Below, one piece after another: positions 55,629 through 64,000 of a DNA stretch of 64,000 bases; the stretch's first letter is position 1, and each line of letters opens with the position of its first letter. The position numbers were made by a program, and so were the translations under genes. This DNA comes from Luteimonas marina. GTDB lineage: Bacteria > Pseudomonadota > Gammaproteobacteria > Xanthomonadales > Xanthomonadaceae. The stretch spans positions 62,001 through 126,000 of the forward strand of contig NZ_VOHK01000002.1 in the NCBI RefSeq assembly GCF_007859325.1. Direction: 5' to 3'. Below the pieces are notes generated by a model. It was not told the origin of the DNA and did not search any database. It worked only from the letters and a program-made list of their open reading frames with translations.

Positions 55629-56543
55629 TCAAGCCGAAGCGGCTTCGCGGCTCACCGCCGATGCCTGCAGCCTGACCACCGCGGCCCTGGCATCCGCCGC
55701 CGGCGACTTGCCGAACATCCTTCCGTACTCGCGCGTGAACTGCGGCACGCTCTCGTAGCCCACCGCATAGGCTGCGCTGCTCGCGCTCGCGCCCTGCGAC
55801 TGCATCAGCCGTCGCGCTTCGATCAGGCGCAGCTGCTTCTGGAACTGCAGCGGCGACAGCGAGGTGACGGCCTTGAAGTGCTGGTGGAACGACGAGGCGC
55901 TCATGCCGGCGATGGTGGCCAGGCGCTCGACCGCGATGGGCCTGGCGTAGTCGCGGCGCAGGACGTGCACGGCGCGCGCGACACGTTGCACGTGGCCGTC
56001 GGGCCAGCCGAGCTTGCGGATGGCGTCGCCGTGGCGGCCGGCGAGCAGCCAGTAGTGCATCTCGCGCAGCAGCTGCGCCTGCAGCACGGGCAGGGATTCG
56101 GGGCGGTCGAGCAGCTTCATCAGGCGCAGGGCGGCGTCGGCGGTTTCGGCTTCGGTGGGGTCGACGCGCAGCGGGGCGTGGTCGGCGATGGCGGGCGGGG
56201 CCATCTGTGCGACCAGGTCGGCGATCGTCGCGGGGTCGAGCTCCAGCACCAGCGAGTAGTACGGCGCGGCGGCGCTGGCGCGGGTGATCTGGCTGACGGT
56301 GGGGATGTCGGCGGTTACCAGCAGCGAGTCGCCGGCGGCGAACTCGAACAAGCGGGCGCCGGCGGTCACGCGCTTGCCGCCCTGCAGGACCAGGCAGGCC
56401 AGCGGGCGCTGGACGTCGTGGATCAGGTCGCTGGGCGCGACGGCGCGCACGGCCATCAGGCCGGGGATGGGGGTGGGGGCGAGGCCGTCGTCGCCGGCTT
56501 GGGCGTCGGCGTGGTGGCGGACAGCATCGAGCAAGGTGGTCAT
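55629..56543 (-). CDS. AraC-family regulator (AraC_N type)
   Basis: A 304-residue regulator with an N-terminal AraC_N domain (PLACLVLQGGKRVTAGARLFEFAAGDSLLVTADIP area, residues about 47-80) and C-terminal twin helix-turn-helix (IAGMSASSFHQHFKAVT and SSAAYAVGYESVPQFTREYGRMFGKSP). It is divergent from the short-chain dehydrogenase gene across 160 bases, the usual arrangement for a regulator of that gene. Effectors for this group are unknown. Confidence 0.9.
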   Translation of the reverse strand: MTTLLDAVRHHADAQAGDDGLAPTPIPGLMAVRAVAPSDLIHDVQRPLACLVLQGGKRVTAGARLFEFAAGDSLLVTADIPTVSQITRASAAAPYYSLVLELDPATIADLVAQMAPPAIADHAPLRVDPTEAETADAALRLMKLLDRPESLPVLQAQLLREMHYWLLAGRHGDAIRKLGWPDGHVQRVARAVHVLRRDYARPIAVERLATIAGMSASSFHQHFKAVTSLSPLQFQKQLRLIEARRLMQSQGASASSAAYAVGYESVPQFTREYGRMFGKSPAADARAAVVRLQASAVSREAASA

Positions 56544-56703
56544 GCGGACAGACTAGCGCTTTCGGGCGTCTTGGCGCATTGATCTGGAGGATCGGGCAAG
56601 TCATTGCGAGGTTCCGGCAACTGCCGGGCGGGGCCGAGGCGGACGCTGTGCGGCGTCCGGATCCCTCCTCCCGGCCTGACTCCCAACGAAAGGAACCCAT
56701 CGC

Positions 56704-57459
56704 ATGTCCACGATCACCCTCATCACCGGCGCCAGCCGCGGCCTGGGCCGCAACACCGCCGTCCACGTCGCGCGCCAGGGCGGCGACGTCCTCCTCACCT
56801 ATCGCAGCAATGCCGACGAGGCGCAGGCCGTCGTCGCCGAGATCGCCGCGCTGGGCCGCAAGGCCGTCGCGCTGCAGCTCGACACCGGCGAGGTGTCGGC
56901 GTTCCCGGACTTCGTCGAACGGGTGCGCGCCGCGCTGCGCGAGACCTGGCAGTGCGACCGCTTCGACCATCTGGTCAACAACGCCGGCCACGGCGACGTG
57001 GCGCCGATCGCGGAGACTACCGAGGCGCAGTTCGACCGGCTGGTAAACGTGCACTTCAAGGGCGTGTTCTTCCTGACCCAGGCGCTGCTGCCGCTGCTCG
57101 CCGACGGTGGGCGTATCGTCAACCTGTCGACCGGGCTCACCCGCTTCGCGTATCCCGGCTATGCGGCGTACGCGGCGGCGAAGGCCGCGGTGGAAACGCT
57201 GACGCTGTACATGGCCAGGGAGTTCGGCGCGCGCGGCATCGCGGTCAACACGGTGGCGCCGGGCGCGATCGAGACCGACTTCGGCGGCGGCGTGGTGCGC
57301 GACAACCCGGAGATCAACCGGCACCTGGCCAGCATCACCGCGCTGGGCCGCGTGGGCGTGGCCGACGACATCGGGCCGATGATCGCGGGCCTGCTGGGCG
57401 AGGCGAACCGCTGGGTGAATGCGCAGCGGATCGAGGTGTCGGGTGGGCAGGCGATCTGA
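56704..57459 (+). CDS. Short-chain dehydrogenase/reductase
   Basis: A 251-residue classical SDR. The cofactor motif TGASRGLG is at residues 8-15, NNAGHG in the middle, and the catalytic pair YAAAK with Ser upstream in NLSTGLTRF. VAPGAIETDFGG and the C-terminal VNAQRIEVSGGQAI are typical. It reduces or oxidises an unidentified carbonyl or alcohol with NAD(P). It has GAAAGGAA near the start. Divergent to the AraC regulator. Confidence 0.9.
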   Translation: MSTITLITGASRGLGRNTAVHVARQGGDVLLTYRSNADEAQAVVAEIAALGRKAVALQLDTGEVSAFPDFVERVRAALRETWQCDRFDHLVNNAGHGDVAPIAETTEAQFDRLVNVHFKGVFFLTQALLPLLADGGRIVNLSTGLTRFAYPGYAAYAAAKAAVETLTLYMAREFGARGIAVNTVAPGAIETDFGGGVVRDNPEINRHLASITALGRVGVADDIGPMIAGLLGEANRWVNAQRIEVSGGQAI

Positions 57460-57474
57460 CGCGGGGCGGATCGA

Positions 57475-57969
57475 TCAGGGCGAGCCCGGCGATCCGTCCA
57501 TCAGCCGGTCCAGCGCCCAGGTGTCGAGGAAGGCGGTGACCCGCACCACCTTCCCGTCCGCGAATTCCATGTGCCAAGCGTAGTGGTTGGCGTACCCGCC
57601 GCCCTCACGGGTCGTCGCGCTGCCCTCCCAGAGCACCACCACAGCGTCGTCCTGCGCGACGAGGTGCCGGACCACCGGCGTGATCGGCGTCGCCAGGCGG
57701 GCATGGATCGGCTGCACGGCGCGGTCGAGGAACGCCTGGCGGGAGGCGTAGGTCCCCGACACCGGGCTGGCGCCGGCGACGGTCCAGACGACATCCTCGT
57801 GCAGCAGTTCGAAGACGCTTCCGCGCCCCTGCCGCCAGTCTTCGAACGCCTCGCGCACCAGGCGGGCGTTCGCGGCGGTCCGGTCGCCGGTGTCGGCGGA
57901 CGTGCCGGCCACCGCCAGCGCCAGCAGGAGCGGCGCCGCCACCCGCGCGGCAGCGGGTGCCGGCCTCAT
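57475..57969 (-). CDS. Exported NTF2-like (SnoaL) protein
   Basis: A 164-residue protein starting MRPAPAAARVAAPLLLALAVAGTSA, a probable signal peptide. The rest is an NTF2/SnoaL fold: ANARLVREAFEDWRQGRGSVFELLHEDVVWTVAG, then YASRQAFLDRAV and HMEFADGKVVRVTAFLDTWALDRLM. Members range from isomerases to binding proteins, so no reaction is assigned. Its start overlaps the stop of the SDR gene by 4 bases. Confidence 0.83.
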   Translation of the reverse strand: MRPAPAAARVAAPLLLALAVAGTSADTGDRTAANARLVREAFEDWRQGRGSVFELLHEDVVWTVAGASPVSGTYASRQAFLDRAVQPIHARLATPITPVVRHLVAQDDAVVVLWEGSATTREGGGYANHYAWHMEFADGKVVRVTAFLDTWALDRLMDGSPGSP

Positions 57970-58700
57970 GCCGGGCTCCCGAGCGGGCGGACCACGATGT
58001 CGGTGGTGTCGACGTCGGCCGGCTGCGCGATGGCGTGGGCGATGGCCTGGGCAATCGCCTCGGGCTTGAGCGCGACCCGGCGGAACGCATCGATCGCCTT
58101 CGCCGTTTCGGCATGGGTGATGCTGTGCGCCAGCTCGGATTCGACGACGCCGGGGTAGACGCAGGTGACGCGGACCGTGTCGCTTTCCATCCGCAGCCCG
58201 TCCGAGATCGCGCGCACGGCGTACTTGGTGGCGCAATACACCGCGGCGGTGGGCATCACGTACAGCCCGCCGATGGACGAGACATTGATCACGTGGCCCT
58301 GCTCGCGCGACTGCATCGCCGGCAGCACGGCGGCGATGCCGTGCAGCACGCCGCGGATGTTCACGTCGATCATCGCGTCCCATTCGTCCAGCTTCAGCGC
58401 GGCGATCGGCGAGAGCGGCATCACGCCGGCGTTGTTGACCAGCACGTCGATGCGTCCGAAGCGCTCCAGCGCATGGTCGGCGAAGGCCTGCACGTCCTCC
58501 CGCGAGGTCACGTCCAGTGCACGGGCGACGGCGGTGCCGCCGTTGGCGTTGATCCCGTCGGCGAGGGCCTGGAGCCTGTCGATGCGGCGGGCGCCGAGCA
58601 CGACGGTCGCGCCGTGCGCGGCGAGCACCCGGGCGGTGGCCTCGCCGATGCCGCTGCTGGCGCCGGTGATCAATACGACCTTGCTGGCGATGTTGTCCAT
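57966..58700 (-). CDS. Short-chain dehydrogenase/reductase
   Basis: A 244-residue classical SDR, MDNIASKVVLITGASSGIGEATA. Cofactor motif TGASSGIG, NNAGVMPLSP, catalytic Ser in NVSSIGGLY and YCATK. YPGVVESEL and a C-terminus VDTTDIVVRPLGSPA match the YdfG-like/NADP group that is often LysR-linked. The upstream extension to 58802 overlaps the divergent LysR start and was rejected. It forms a two-gene operon with the NTF2-like gene. Confidence 0.9.
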   Translation of the reverse strand: MDNIASKVVLITGASSGIGEATARVLAAHGATVVLGARRIDRLQALADGINANGGTAVARALDVTSREDVQAFADHALERFGRIDVLVNNAGVMPLSPIAALKLDEWDAMIDVNIRGVLHGIAAVLPAMQSREQGHVINVSSIGGLYVMPTAAVYCATKYAVRAISDGLRMESDTVRVTCVYPGVVESELAHSITHAETAKAIDAFRRVALKPEAIAQAIAHAIAQPADVDTTDIVVRPLGSPA

Positions 58701-58765
58701 GGGAAATTCCAAGAGTGTTGGGAGGTGGAACCACCCTAGGGACCCCGTGGCGTCGATAGAAGACG

Positions 58766-58798
58766 CCAATCTCTGACCACATTGGTTAGACTTGCTAA
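58766..58798 (+). promoter_or_regulatory. Candidate LysR operator in the SDR/LysR divergent gap
   Basis: TTAG-ACTTG-CTAA at 58786-58798 fits the LysR T-N11-A motif with perfect 4-base arms. CCAAT and ATTGG form a second dyad (58766-58785). The first lies only 3 bases before the LysR start codon, which fits autorepression. Confidence 0.55.
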
Positions 58799-58801
58799 TC
58801 A

Positions 58802-59698
58802 ATGGGCCCGGACCTCAATCTCCTGCGCATGTTCCTGGCCGTGGCCGAGGCATCGAGCTTCCGGGCCGCGGCCGACGCGCTGGGCGTCACGCGCTCGGCG
58901 GTGAGCCAGGGCATCCGCCGGCTCGAAGACGGCCTCGGCGTGGCGCTGGTGCAGCGCTCCACGCGCAGCGTCCGCCTCACCGAAGCCGGCGCCCGCCTGC
59001 ACCGGCAGGTGGCCATGCCGCTCAGGACGGTGGGCGCCGCGCTCGAAGACGTGGTGGACGACGGGCCGCCGCGCGGCCTGCTGCGCGTCACCGTGACCTC
59101 GATCGCCGAGCGCTTCCTGTCCGGGCCGCTGGTGGCCGCCTTCGCCGAGGCCCATCCCGGGATCACGCTCGACGTGACCGTGAGCGACGACGCGTCCGAC
59201 ATCGTCGCCGCCGGCTTCGATGCCGGGGTGCGCCTGGGCGAGGTCATCGAACAGGACATGGTGGCCGTGCCGCTGACCGGCCTGCAGCGACAGGTGGCCG
59301 TGGCCGCACCGGCATATCTCGAGAAGCACGGCGCGCCCGCGCATCCCCGCGACCTCGTCCACCACCGCTGCATCGGCTGGCGGCCCGCGCCCGGCGTGGC
59401 GCCCTACCGCTGGGAGTTCGCCGAAGACGGCCGGGACTTCGACGTGGCCGTCAATCCGCAGGTCACGACCAACGACATGCTGCTGATGGTGCGCACCGCG
59501 CTCGCTGGCGGCGGCATCACCTTCGGCATCGAGGACACCTTCCGGCCGTGGCTGGACTCGGGGCGGCTGGTGTTACTGCTCGCCGACTACCTGCCGCCCT
59601 TCCAGGGCTTCTATCTCTACTACCCGAGCCGCCACAACCAGCCGCCGAAGCTGCGTGCGCTGATCGAGCACGTCAGGGCGTTCCGGGCGTTGGCGTAG
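58802..59698 (+). CDS. LysR-family transcriptional regulator
   Basis: A 298-residue regulator. The winged helix-turn-helix covers residues about 3-62 (LNLLRMFLAVAEASSFRAAADALGVTRSAVSQGIRRLE, described not quoted as one motif), and the substrate-binding domain starts near residue 95 (LLRVTVTSIAERFLSGPL). It is divergent to the SDR/NTF2-like operon, its likely target, and a T-N11-A site lies in the gap. Confidence 0.92.
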   Translation: MGPDLNLLRMFLAVAEASSFRAAADALGVTRSAVSQGIRRLEDGLGVALVQRSTRSVRLTEAGARLHRQVAMPLRTVGAALEDVVDDGPPRGLLRVTVTSIAERFLSGPLVAAFAEAHPGITLDVTVSDDASDIVAAGFDAGVRLGEVIEQDMVAVPLTGLQRQVAVAAPAYLEKHGAPAHPRDLVHHRCIGWRPAPGVAPYRWEFAEDGRDFDVAVNPQVTTNDMLLMVRTALAGGGITFGIEDTFRPWLDSGRLVLLLADYLPPFQGFYLYYPSRHNQPPKLRALIEHVRAFRALA

Positions 59699-59744
59699 GG
59701 CGGCTTCGGCCATGGGCGGACGGGCGCGGCCCGGGCCGACGCCC

Positions 59745-61637
59745 TCAACCCGCCAGCAGCCGGTTCATCCGCTGCACGAACGCGGCCGGGTCGGGCAGCG
59801 GTGCGCCCACCGCCAGTTCGGCCTGCTCCAGCAGCAGCGTCGCGAGATCGGTCGCGCGCGCTTCGTCGGTTTCGGCCTCGATCTTCTGCAGCAGCGGGTG
59901 CGCCGGGTTGATCTCCAGCGTGGGCCTGTTCTCGGGCACGTCCTGGCCGGCCTCGCGCAGCAGGCGCGCCAGGTGCGGGGCCATCTCGTGGTCCGACAGG
60001 GCCAGGCACGAGGGCGAGTCGGTCAGGCGCGCGGACACGCGTACCTCCTCGACGCGTTCGCCGAGCAGGGTCTTGAGTTTCTCCAGCAGCGGTGCGGCAG
60101 CCTTGGCGGCTTCCTCCTGCTTCGCCTTGTCGGCGGCGTCCAGCGGCAGCTCGCCCTTGGCGACGTGGCGCAGCGGCTTGCCGGCGTATTCGCGCAGGTG
60201 GCCGAGCATCCATTCGTCGATGCGGTCGGACATCAACAGCACCTCGATGTCCTTGGCGCGGAAGGCCTCGAGCTGCGGGCTGCCGGCGGCGGCGCGGTGG
60301 CCGTCGGCGGTGATGTACCAGATCGCGTCCTGGCCCGGCGCCATGCGGCCGAGGTAGTCGTCCAGCGAGACGGTCTGCGCCGCGCCTTCACTCTTCGTCG
60401 AAGCGAAGCGCAGCAGTTTCGCGATGCGCTCGCGGTTGCCGTGGTCCTCGACGATGCCCTCCTTGAGCGTGTTGCCGAAGGCCTTGAGGAAGGCGGTGAA
60501 CTTCTCCGGCGCGTCGCGCGAGAGTTTCTCGATCAGATCCAGCACGCGCTTCACGCAGGCGCCCTTGATGCGCTCGAGCTGGCGGTTGTGCTGCAGCAGT
60601 TCGCGGCTGACGTTGAGCGGCAGGTCGTCGGCGTCGACCACGCCGCGCACGAAGCGCAGGTAGCTGGGCAGCAGTTCCTCGGCCGCGTCCATGATGAAGA
60701 CGCGCTTGATGTACAGCTTCAGGCCCTTGCGCTCGTCGCGCCCGCCCATCATCAGGTCGAACGGTGGCTGCGAGGGCAGGTAGAGCAGGGTGGTGAAGCT
60801 CTGGCTGCCCTCGACGCGGTTGTGGGTCCAGGCCGCGGCGTCGTTGAAGTCGTGGCCGAGCGACTTGTAGAAGTTCTGGTATTCCTCGTCGCCGATCTCC
60901 GACTTCGGGCGCGTCCACAGCGCGGAGGCGTCGTTGGCGGTCTCCCACTCGGGCGCGGCGTCGGGCTTCGCCTCGTCGTCGCCGGCGAACGGCGCTTCCT
61001 TCGGCATGCGGATCGGGAAGGCGACGTGGTCGGAGTACTTGCGCACCAGCGAGCGCAGCTTCCAGCCGTCGAGGAACTCGTCCTCGTCGGCCTTCAGGTG
61101 CAGCACCACGGTGGTGCCGCGTTCGCGCAGCACGGCCGATTCCAGCGCGTACTCGCCGCGACCGTCGCTCTCCCACTTCACCCCGGCCTCCGGCGCATCG
61201 CCGGCGCGGCGGGTGAGCACGGTCACGCGGTCGGCGACCACGAAGGCCGAGTAGAAGCCCACGCCGAACTGGCCGATCAGGCGGGCGTCGGCCTTCTGCT
61301 CGCCGCTCATGGCTTCCAGGAAGCGACGCGTGCCTGAGCTGGCGATGCTGCCGAGGTTGGCCACGACCTCGTCGCGGCTCATGCCGATGCCGGTGTCGCG
61401 GAGGGTGATGGTGCGGGCGTCCTTGTCCCAGCTGACGTCGATGTGCAGTTCGCCGTCGCCGGCCAGCAGGTCCGGGTTCGCGATCGCCTCGAAGCGCAGC
61501 TTGTCGCAGGCGTCGGAGGCATTGGAGATCAGCTCGCGCAGGAAGATCTCCTTGTGCGAGTACAGCGAGTGGGTCACCAGGTGCAGGACCTGGGCGACTT
61601 CGGCTTCGAATTTGCGGGTTTCGGCGGTCGTGGTCAT
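59745..61637 (-). CDS. htpG: Hsp90-family chaperone
   Basis: A 630-residue HtpG with start MTTTAETRKFEAEVAQVLHL. GHKL ATPase motifs: ELISNASDACDKLR, LRDTGIGMSRDEV, GQFGVGFYSAFVVAD and GTTVVLHLK. The middle domain (NVSRELLQHNRQLERIK) and C-terminal dimer domain (ALSDHEMAPHLARLL) are complete. It assists folding of stress-sensitive proteins in the cytoplasm. A sigma32-type promoter lies upstream. Confidence 0.97.
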   Translation of the reverse strand: MTTTAETRKFEAEVAQVLHLVTHSLYSHKEIFLRELISNASDACDKLRFEAIANPDLLAGDGELHIDVSWDKDARTITLRDTGIGMSRDEVVANLGSIASSGTRRFLEAMSGEQKADARLIGQFGVGFYSAFVVADRVTVLTRRAGDAPEAGVKWESDGRGEYALESAVLRERGTTVVLHLKADEDEFLDGWKLRSLVRKYSDHVAFPIRMPKEAPFAGDDEAKPDAAPEWETANDASALWTRPKSEIGDEEYQNFYKSLGHDFNDAAAWTHNRVEGSQSFTTLLYLPSQPPFDLMMGGRDERKGLKLYIKRVFIMDAAEELLPSYLRFVRGVVDADDLPLNVSRELLQHNRQLERIKGACVKRVLDLIEKLSRDAPEKFTAFLKAFGNTLKEGIVEDHGNRERIAKLLRFASTKSEGAAQTVSLDDYLGRMAPGQDAIWYITADGHRAAAGSPQLEAFRAKDIEVLLMSDRIDEWMLGHLREYAGKPLRHVAKGELPLDAADKAKQEEAAKAAAPLLEKLKTLLGERVEEVRVSARLTDSPSCLALSDHEMAPHLARLLREAGQDVPENRPTLEINPAHPLLQKIEAETDEARATDLATLLLEQAELAVGAPLPDPAAFVQRMNRLLAG

Positions 61638-61665
61638 GGCAAGGTTCCGTTGCGTGGCCAGGGCA

Positions 61666-61701
61666 GTCGCGGGATATGCGTGCCGCGGCGGCGATTTCAA
61701 G
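61666..61701 (-). promoter_or_regulatory. Sigma32-type heat-shock promoter of htpG
   Basis: On the minus strand CTTGAAA (61695-61701) and CGCATATC (61673-61680) are 14 bases apart. The -35 matches the sigma32 consensus exactly and the -10 resembles CCCCATNT. Transcription would start about 30 bases before the htpG start codon. Confidence 0.8.
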
Positions 61702-61760
61702 CGCGGGGTGGGAACGGTTGTTGTTCTTCGCGGATCGGGCTGCCGGTGTATCGTTCCGCC

Positions 61761-62312
61761 ATGGGCAAGGACACCGGCAAGATCCGATTCAAGGTGAAGC
61801 TGCTGCGACCGGCGGAGCCGAAGGGCGCGACGTGGGCGTTCTTCGTCCTGCCCGCCGCGGCCAGCGCGAAGCTGCCGACGCGCAGCATGGTCACCGTGGA
61901 CGGCACGCTCGAGGGACAGGCGTTCCAGGCCACGCTGGCGCCGGACGGCGAGGGCAGTCACTGGCTGAAGGTGGAGAAGGCGCTGCGCGAAGCGGCGGGT
62001 GCGGCGGTCGGCGATACCGTTGCGCTGGAGATCGCGCCGGTGGACGTGGAACCCGAACCCAGGGTGCCGCCCGACATCCGCAAGGCGCTCGCCGAGCACC
62101 CGGCGGCGAAGGCGCAGTGGGCCAGCCTCACGCCGGTGGCGCGACGCGACTGGATCCACTGGATCACCTCGGGCAAGAAGGCCGAGACGCGGGTGAAGCG
62201 CATCGCCACCGCCTGCGACATGCTCGCGTCGGGCAAGCGCCGCGCCTGCTGCTTCGACCGGTCGGGGATGTACAGCAAGGGCAACATGGGCGCGCCCGTG
62301 GCCGCGGAATAG
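61761..62312 (+). CDS. YdeI/OmdA family protein with DUF1905 domain
   Basis: A 183-residue protein, MGKDTGKIRFKVKLLRPAEPKG. The N-terminal DUF1905 barrel (residues about 5-90, ending VALEIAPVDVEPEP) is followed by a YdeI/OmdA-type helical domain (VPPDIRKALAEHPAAKAQWASL, DWIHWITSGKKAETRVKRI). Relatives in plants and bacteria are linked to peptide-resistance phenotypes, but the biochemical role is unknown. Divergent from htpG by 123 bases. Confidence 0.85.
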   Translation: MGKDTGKIRFKVKLLRPAEPKGATWAFFVLPAAASAKLPTRSMVTVDGTLEGQAFQATLAPDGEGSHWLKVEKALREAAGAAVGDTVALEIAPVDVEPEPRVPPDIRKALAEHPAAKAQWASLTPVARRDWIHWITSGKKAETRVKRIATACDMLASGKRRACCFDRSGMYSKGNMGAPVAAE

Positions 62313-62401
62313 ATTTTCCCTCGCGAAGCCAGCGGCTTTGACGGTTGCTGTTCCCGAAGCGCCCGTCGCTTGTCGTGCAGGCGAGCAACGATCCTGCCTT
62401 T

Positions 62402-62499
62402 GCCGTCATCCCAGCGAAAGCTGGGATCCATTGTGCAGTTGCTGCTGTCATTGAATGGAGAAAATCAAAATGGATCCCAGCTTTCGCTGGGATGACGGC
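62402..62499. repeat. Inverted-repeat element, GTCATCCCAGCGAAAGCTGG family
   Basis: Left arm GCCGTCATCCCAGCGAAAGC then TGGGATCCATT; inverse right arm AATGGATCCCAGC... ends GGATGACGGC. The arms carry matched compensating changes (AGC/GCT) relative to the GGC/GCC members, so base pairing is preserved. It lies in the convergent gap before the glycosyltransferase gene. Confidence 0.88.
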
Positions 62500-62523
62500 T
62501 CTTGTGGGGCCGGTGATTCCGGC

Positions 62524-63729
62524 TCACCGACCGCTTGCGGCGTACCTTTCCACCAGTGCCACGCCGGCCGCGAGGCCGTCCTCGTGCCGCATCCGTTCGC
62601 CGATGCGCGCGGCGTTCTCCCTCGCTTCGGCTGTTTCGGCGAACGCGATCGCCTCGCCCAGCTTCGCCGCGGTGATCGAGCCGCCGCGCAGCGCATGGCG
62701 CATGATCCCCGCCGCGCGCAGGCGCGCACCCCAGAAGAACTGGTCGCCGGCAAAGGGCACGACGATCGCCGGGACGCCGGCGCGGCAGGTCGAGTGCGTG
62801 GTGCCGGAGCCGCCGTGGTGGATCGCCATCGCGGTGCGCGGCAGCAGCCAGTCGTGCGGGACGTTGCCGACGAGGTGGAAGTTGCCGGGCAGGCGCGCGG
62901 TGTCGATGCCGCTCCAGCCGGCGCTGAACAGGGCGCGGCGACCGTCGACGGCGCCGACCACGGCGTCGAGCAGGCGCGTGCTGTCGAAGCCGGCCATGCT
63001 GCCGAAGCCGACGTAGACCGGCGGTTCGCCGGCGTCGAAGAAGGCGAGCAGGCCTGCGTCCGGCGTCCACGCCTGCGCCAGCGGCGGGATCCACTGCCCG
63101 CAGACGTGGGCATTGCCGGGCCAGTCGGCCGGCTGCGGCACCAGCGCGGGGGAAATGCCGTAGAGCATCGGGTGTTCGGTCCACAGCGCCTTGCGCGGCG
63201 GCAGGCCGGCGGCGGCGCGTGCGCGATTGGTCGCCTTGCGCAGCAGCTGCCAGGTCAGCTGGTTGAACAGCCGGTGGCTGCCATGGTTGAACGCGCGCGG
63301 CGGCGTCAGCGGCAGGAACGGTGCGGCGAATTCGCGCGTGGGCGTGATCGGGATCAGCATCGCGCCGATGACCGGCACGCCCAGCGCTTCGCCCGCGGAC
63401 AGGCCGACGAAGGCGGCGAGGCCCGAGACGATGACCGCGTCGCAGCCGCGCCCGCGGTCGAGCGCCTGGCGCAGCCAGTCGCCGGTGTGCCTGTTGGCGA
63501 GCCGGCCGAGGTTGCGGGTGATGTCGCGCATCGCGCCGTCGGCGGCGAGCGCGGCGCGGATGTCGCCGGCCAGCGCGGCGCAGGGCACGCCCAGCGCCCG
63601 CGCGACGCCGAGCGTGGAGACGTCGGCGAGCAGTTCGACCTCGTGCCCGGCCTGCATCAGCGCGTGGCCGAGCGCGGCGAGCGGGCGGGTGTCGCCTTCG
63701 GTGCCGTAGGTGAGCAGCAGCAGTCGCAT
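62524..63729 (-). CDS. UGT-type glycosyltransferase
   Basis: A 401-residue GT-B fold enzyme starting MRLLLLTYGTEGDTRPLAALGHAL. N-terminal acceptor domain to about residue 210. The C-terminal donor domain has VYVGFGSMAGFD and the nucleotide-sugar motif AIHHGGSGTTHSTCRAGVPAIVVPFAGDQFFWG, seen here as a conserved block near residues 305-340. It resembles macrolide, sterol and rhamnolipid-type glycosyltransferases. No biosynthetic cluster surrounds it, so acceptor and sugar are unknown. Confidence 0.88.
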   Translation of the reverse strand: MRLLLLTYGTEGDTRPLAALGHALMQAGHEVELLADVSTLGVARALGVPCAALAGDIRAALAADGAMRDITRNLGRLANRHTGDWLRQALDRGRGCDAVIVSGLAAFVGLSAGEALGVPVIGAMLIPITPTREFAAPFLPLTPPRAFNHGSHRLFNQLTWQLLRKATNRARAAAGLPPRKALWTEHPMLYGISPALVPQPADWPGNAHVCGQWIPPLAQAWTPDAGLLAFFDAGEPPVYVGFGSMAGFDSTRLLDAVVGAVDGRRALFSAGWSGIDTARLPGNFHLVGNVPHDWLLPRTAMAIHHGGSGTTHSTCRAGVPAIVVPFAGDQFFWGARLRAAGIMRHALRGGSITAAKLGEAIAFAETAEARENAARIGERMRHEDGLAAGVALVERYAASGR

Positions 63730-63858
63730 GGCGTCAGGGTAGCGTCGTTGCGTTTCAGGGCCGGGGAGATTCATGTGTCCGCCGCGACGGCATGCGGGAC
63801 GGGTACCCATTTGCGGTCAGGAATGGACAACGACGCCCCAAGGGGTGGGGACTTGCAT

Positions 63859-63933
63859 GTCATCCCGAGCGCAGCGAGGGATCCCTGTCTGCAAGTCTTC
63901 GGAGAGAAGATCCCTCGCTGCGCTCGGGATGAC
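63859..63933. repeat. Inverted-repeat element, GTCATCCCGAGCGCAGCGAG family
   Basis: GTCATCCCGAGCGCAGCGAG then GGATCCC; inverse arm ends GCTGCGCTCGGGATGAC. Same family as 41709-41783, with a paired T/C and A/G change in both arms, so pairing is kept. It is the only recognisable item between 63730 and the window end. Confidence 0.88.
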
Positions 63934-64000
63934 AGTTCAAGACACGGCGCATGGTCGAACCCGCGCCGGAAAGCGCCGCGCCCGCAGACGCTGAGTCTGT

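Overview
The window is high-GC (about 70%) gammaproteobacterial chromosome. Gene content suggests Lysobacteraceae/Xanthomonadaceae (Lysobacter, Luteimonas or a relative): monomeric isocitrate dehydrogenase, a recC-recB-recD order, class Ia nrdA/nrdB with a flavodoxin, OprB porin, DUF2789, GTG starts and many dispersed palindromic repeats. This placement is inference from gene content, not from a search. About 50 protein genes are supported. No tRNA, rRNA, CRISPR array, transposase or prophage was seen.

Left part (1-15.9 kb): a response regulator cut by the window edge, an RluE-type pseudouridine synthase, a secreted methyltransferase, monomeric IDH, a lipoprotein, a LysM protein, QueF, two tandem exported M20 amidohydrolases and an MscS-type channel, all on the minus strand. 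Then on the plus strand come metE behind a cobalamin riboswitch, class I fructose-bisphosphate aldolase and nicotinamidase, followed by convergent purU.

15.9-29.1 kb: a minus-strand run nrdA-nrdB-flavodoxin-thioredoxin-thioesterase-DUF2789. nrdA has a second cobalamin riboswitch, preceded by a good sigma70 promoter and a NrdR-like box. Next are an OprB-type porin, a divergent cytochrome b561, a TonB-dependent siderophore receptor and a secreted YncE-like propeller. Both riboswitches precede the B12-independent member of an isozyme pair (MetE versus MetH, class Ia RNR versus NrdJ). This predicts that the cell also has B12-dependent counterparts elsewhere and a coordinated switch between them.

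28.2-41.7 kb: a tight minus-strand operon of an HSL-type hydrolase, a PaiB-like protein, three exported amidohydrolases (one with its metal HxH lost, one fused to a TolB-like propeller) and a formylglycine-enzyme-fold protein without the catalytic cysteine pair. It lies divergent to an AraC regulator and near an amino-acid permease. ZapE, a COG2945 hydrolase and a MerC-family protein follow.

41.8-55.6 kb: a secreted nuclease-like lipoprotein, cytochrome c5, then recC-recB-recD-dinD as one translationally coupled operon. recD carries an in-frame insertion derived from a dispersed palindromic repeat. A small Lpp-like lipoprotein and an L,D-transpeptidase follow.

55.6-64 kb: two regulator plus short-chain-dehydrogenase modules (AraC/SDR and LysR/SDR/NTF2-like), htpG with a clear sigma32-type promoter, a YdeI-family protein and a UGT-type glycosyltransferase. 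At least six families of dispersed inverted-repeat elements sit between genes, often exactly at gene 3' ends, and in at least two cases they supply the stop codon.
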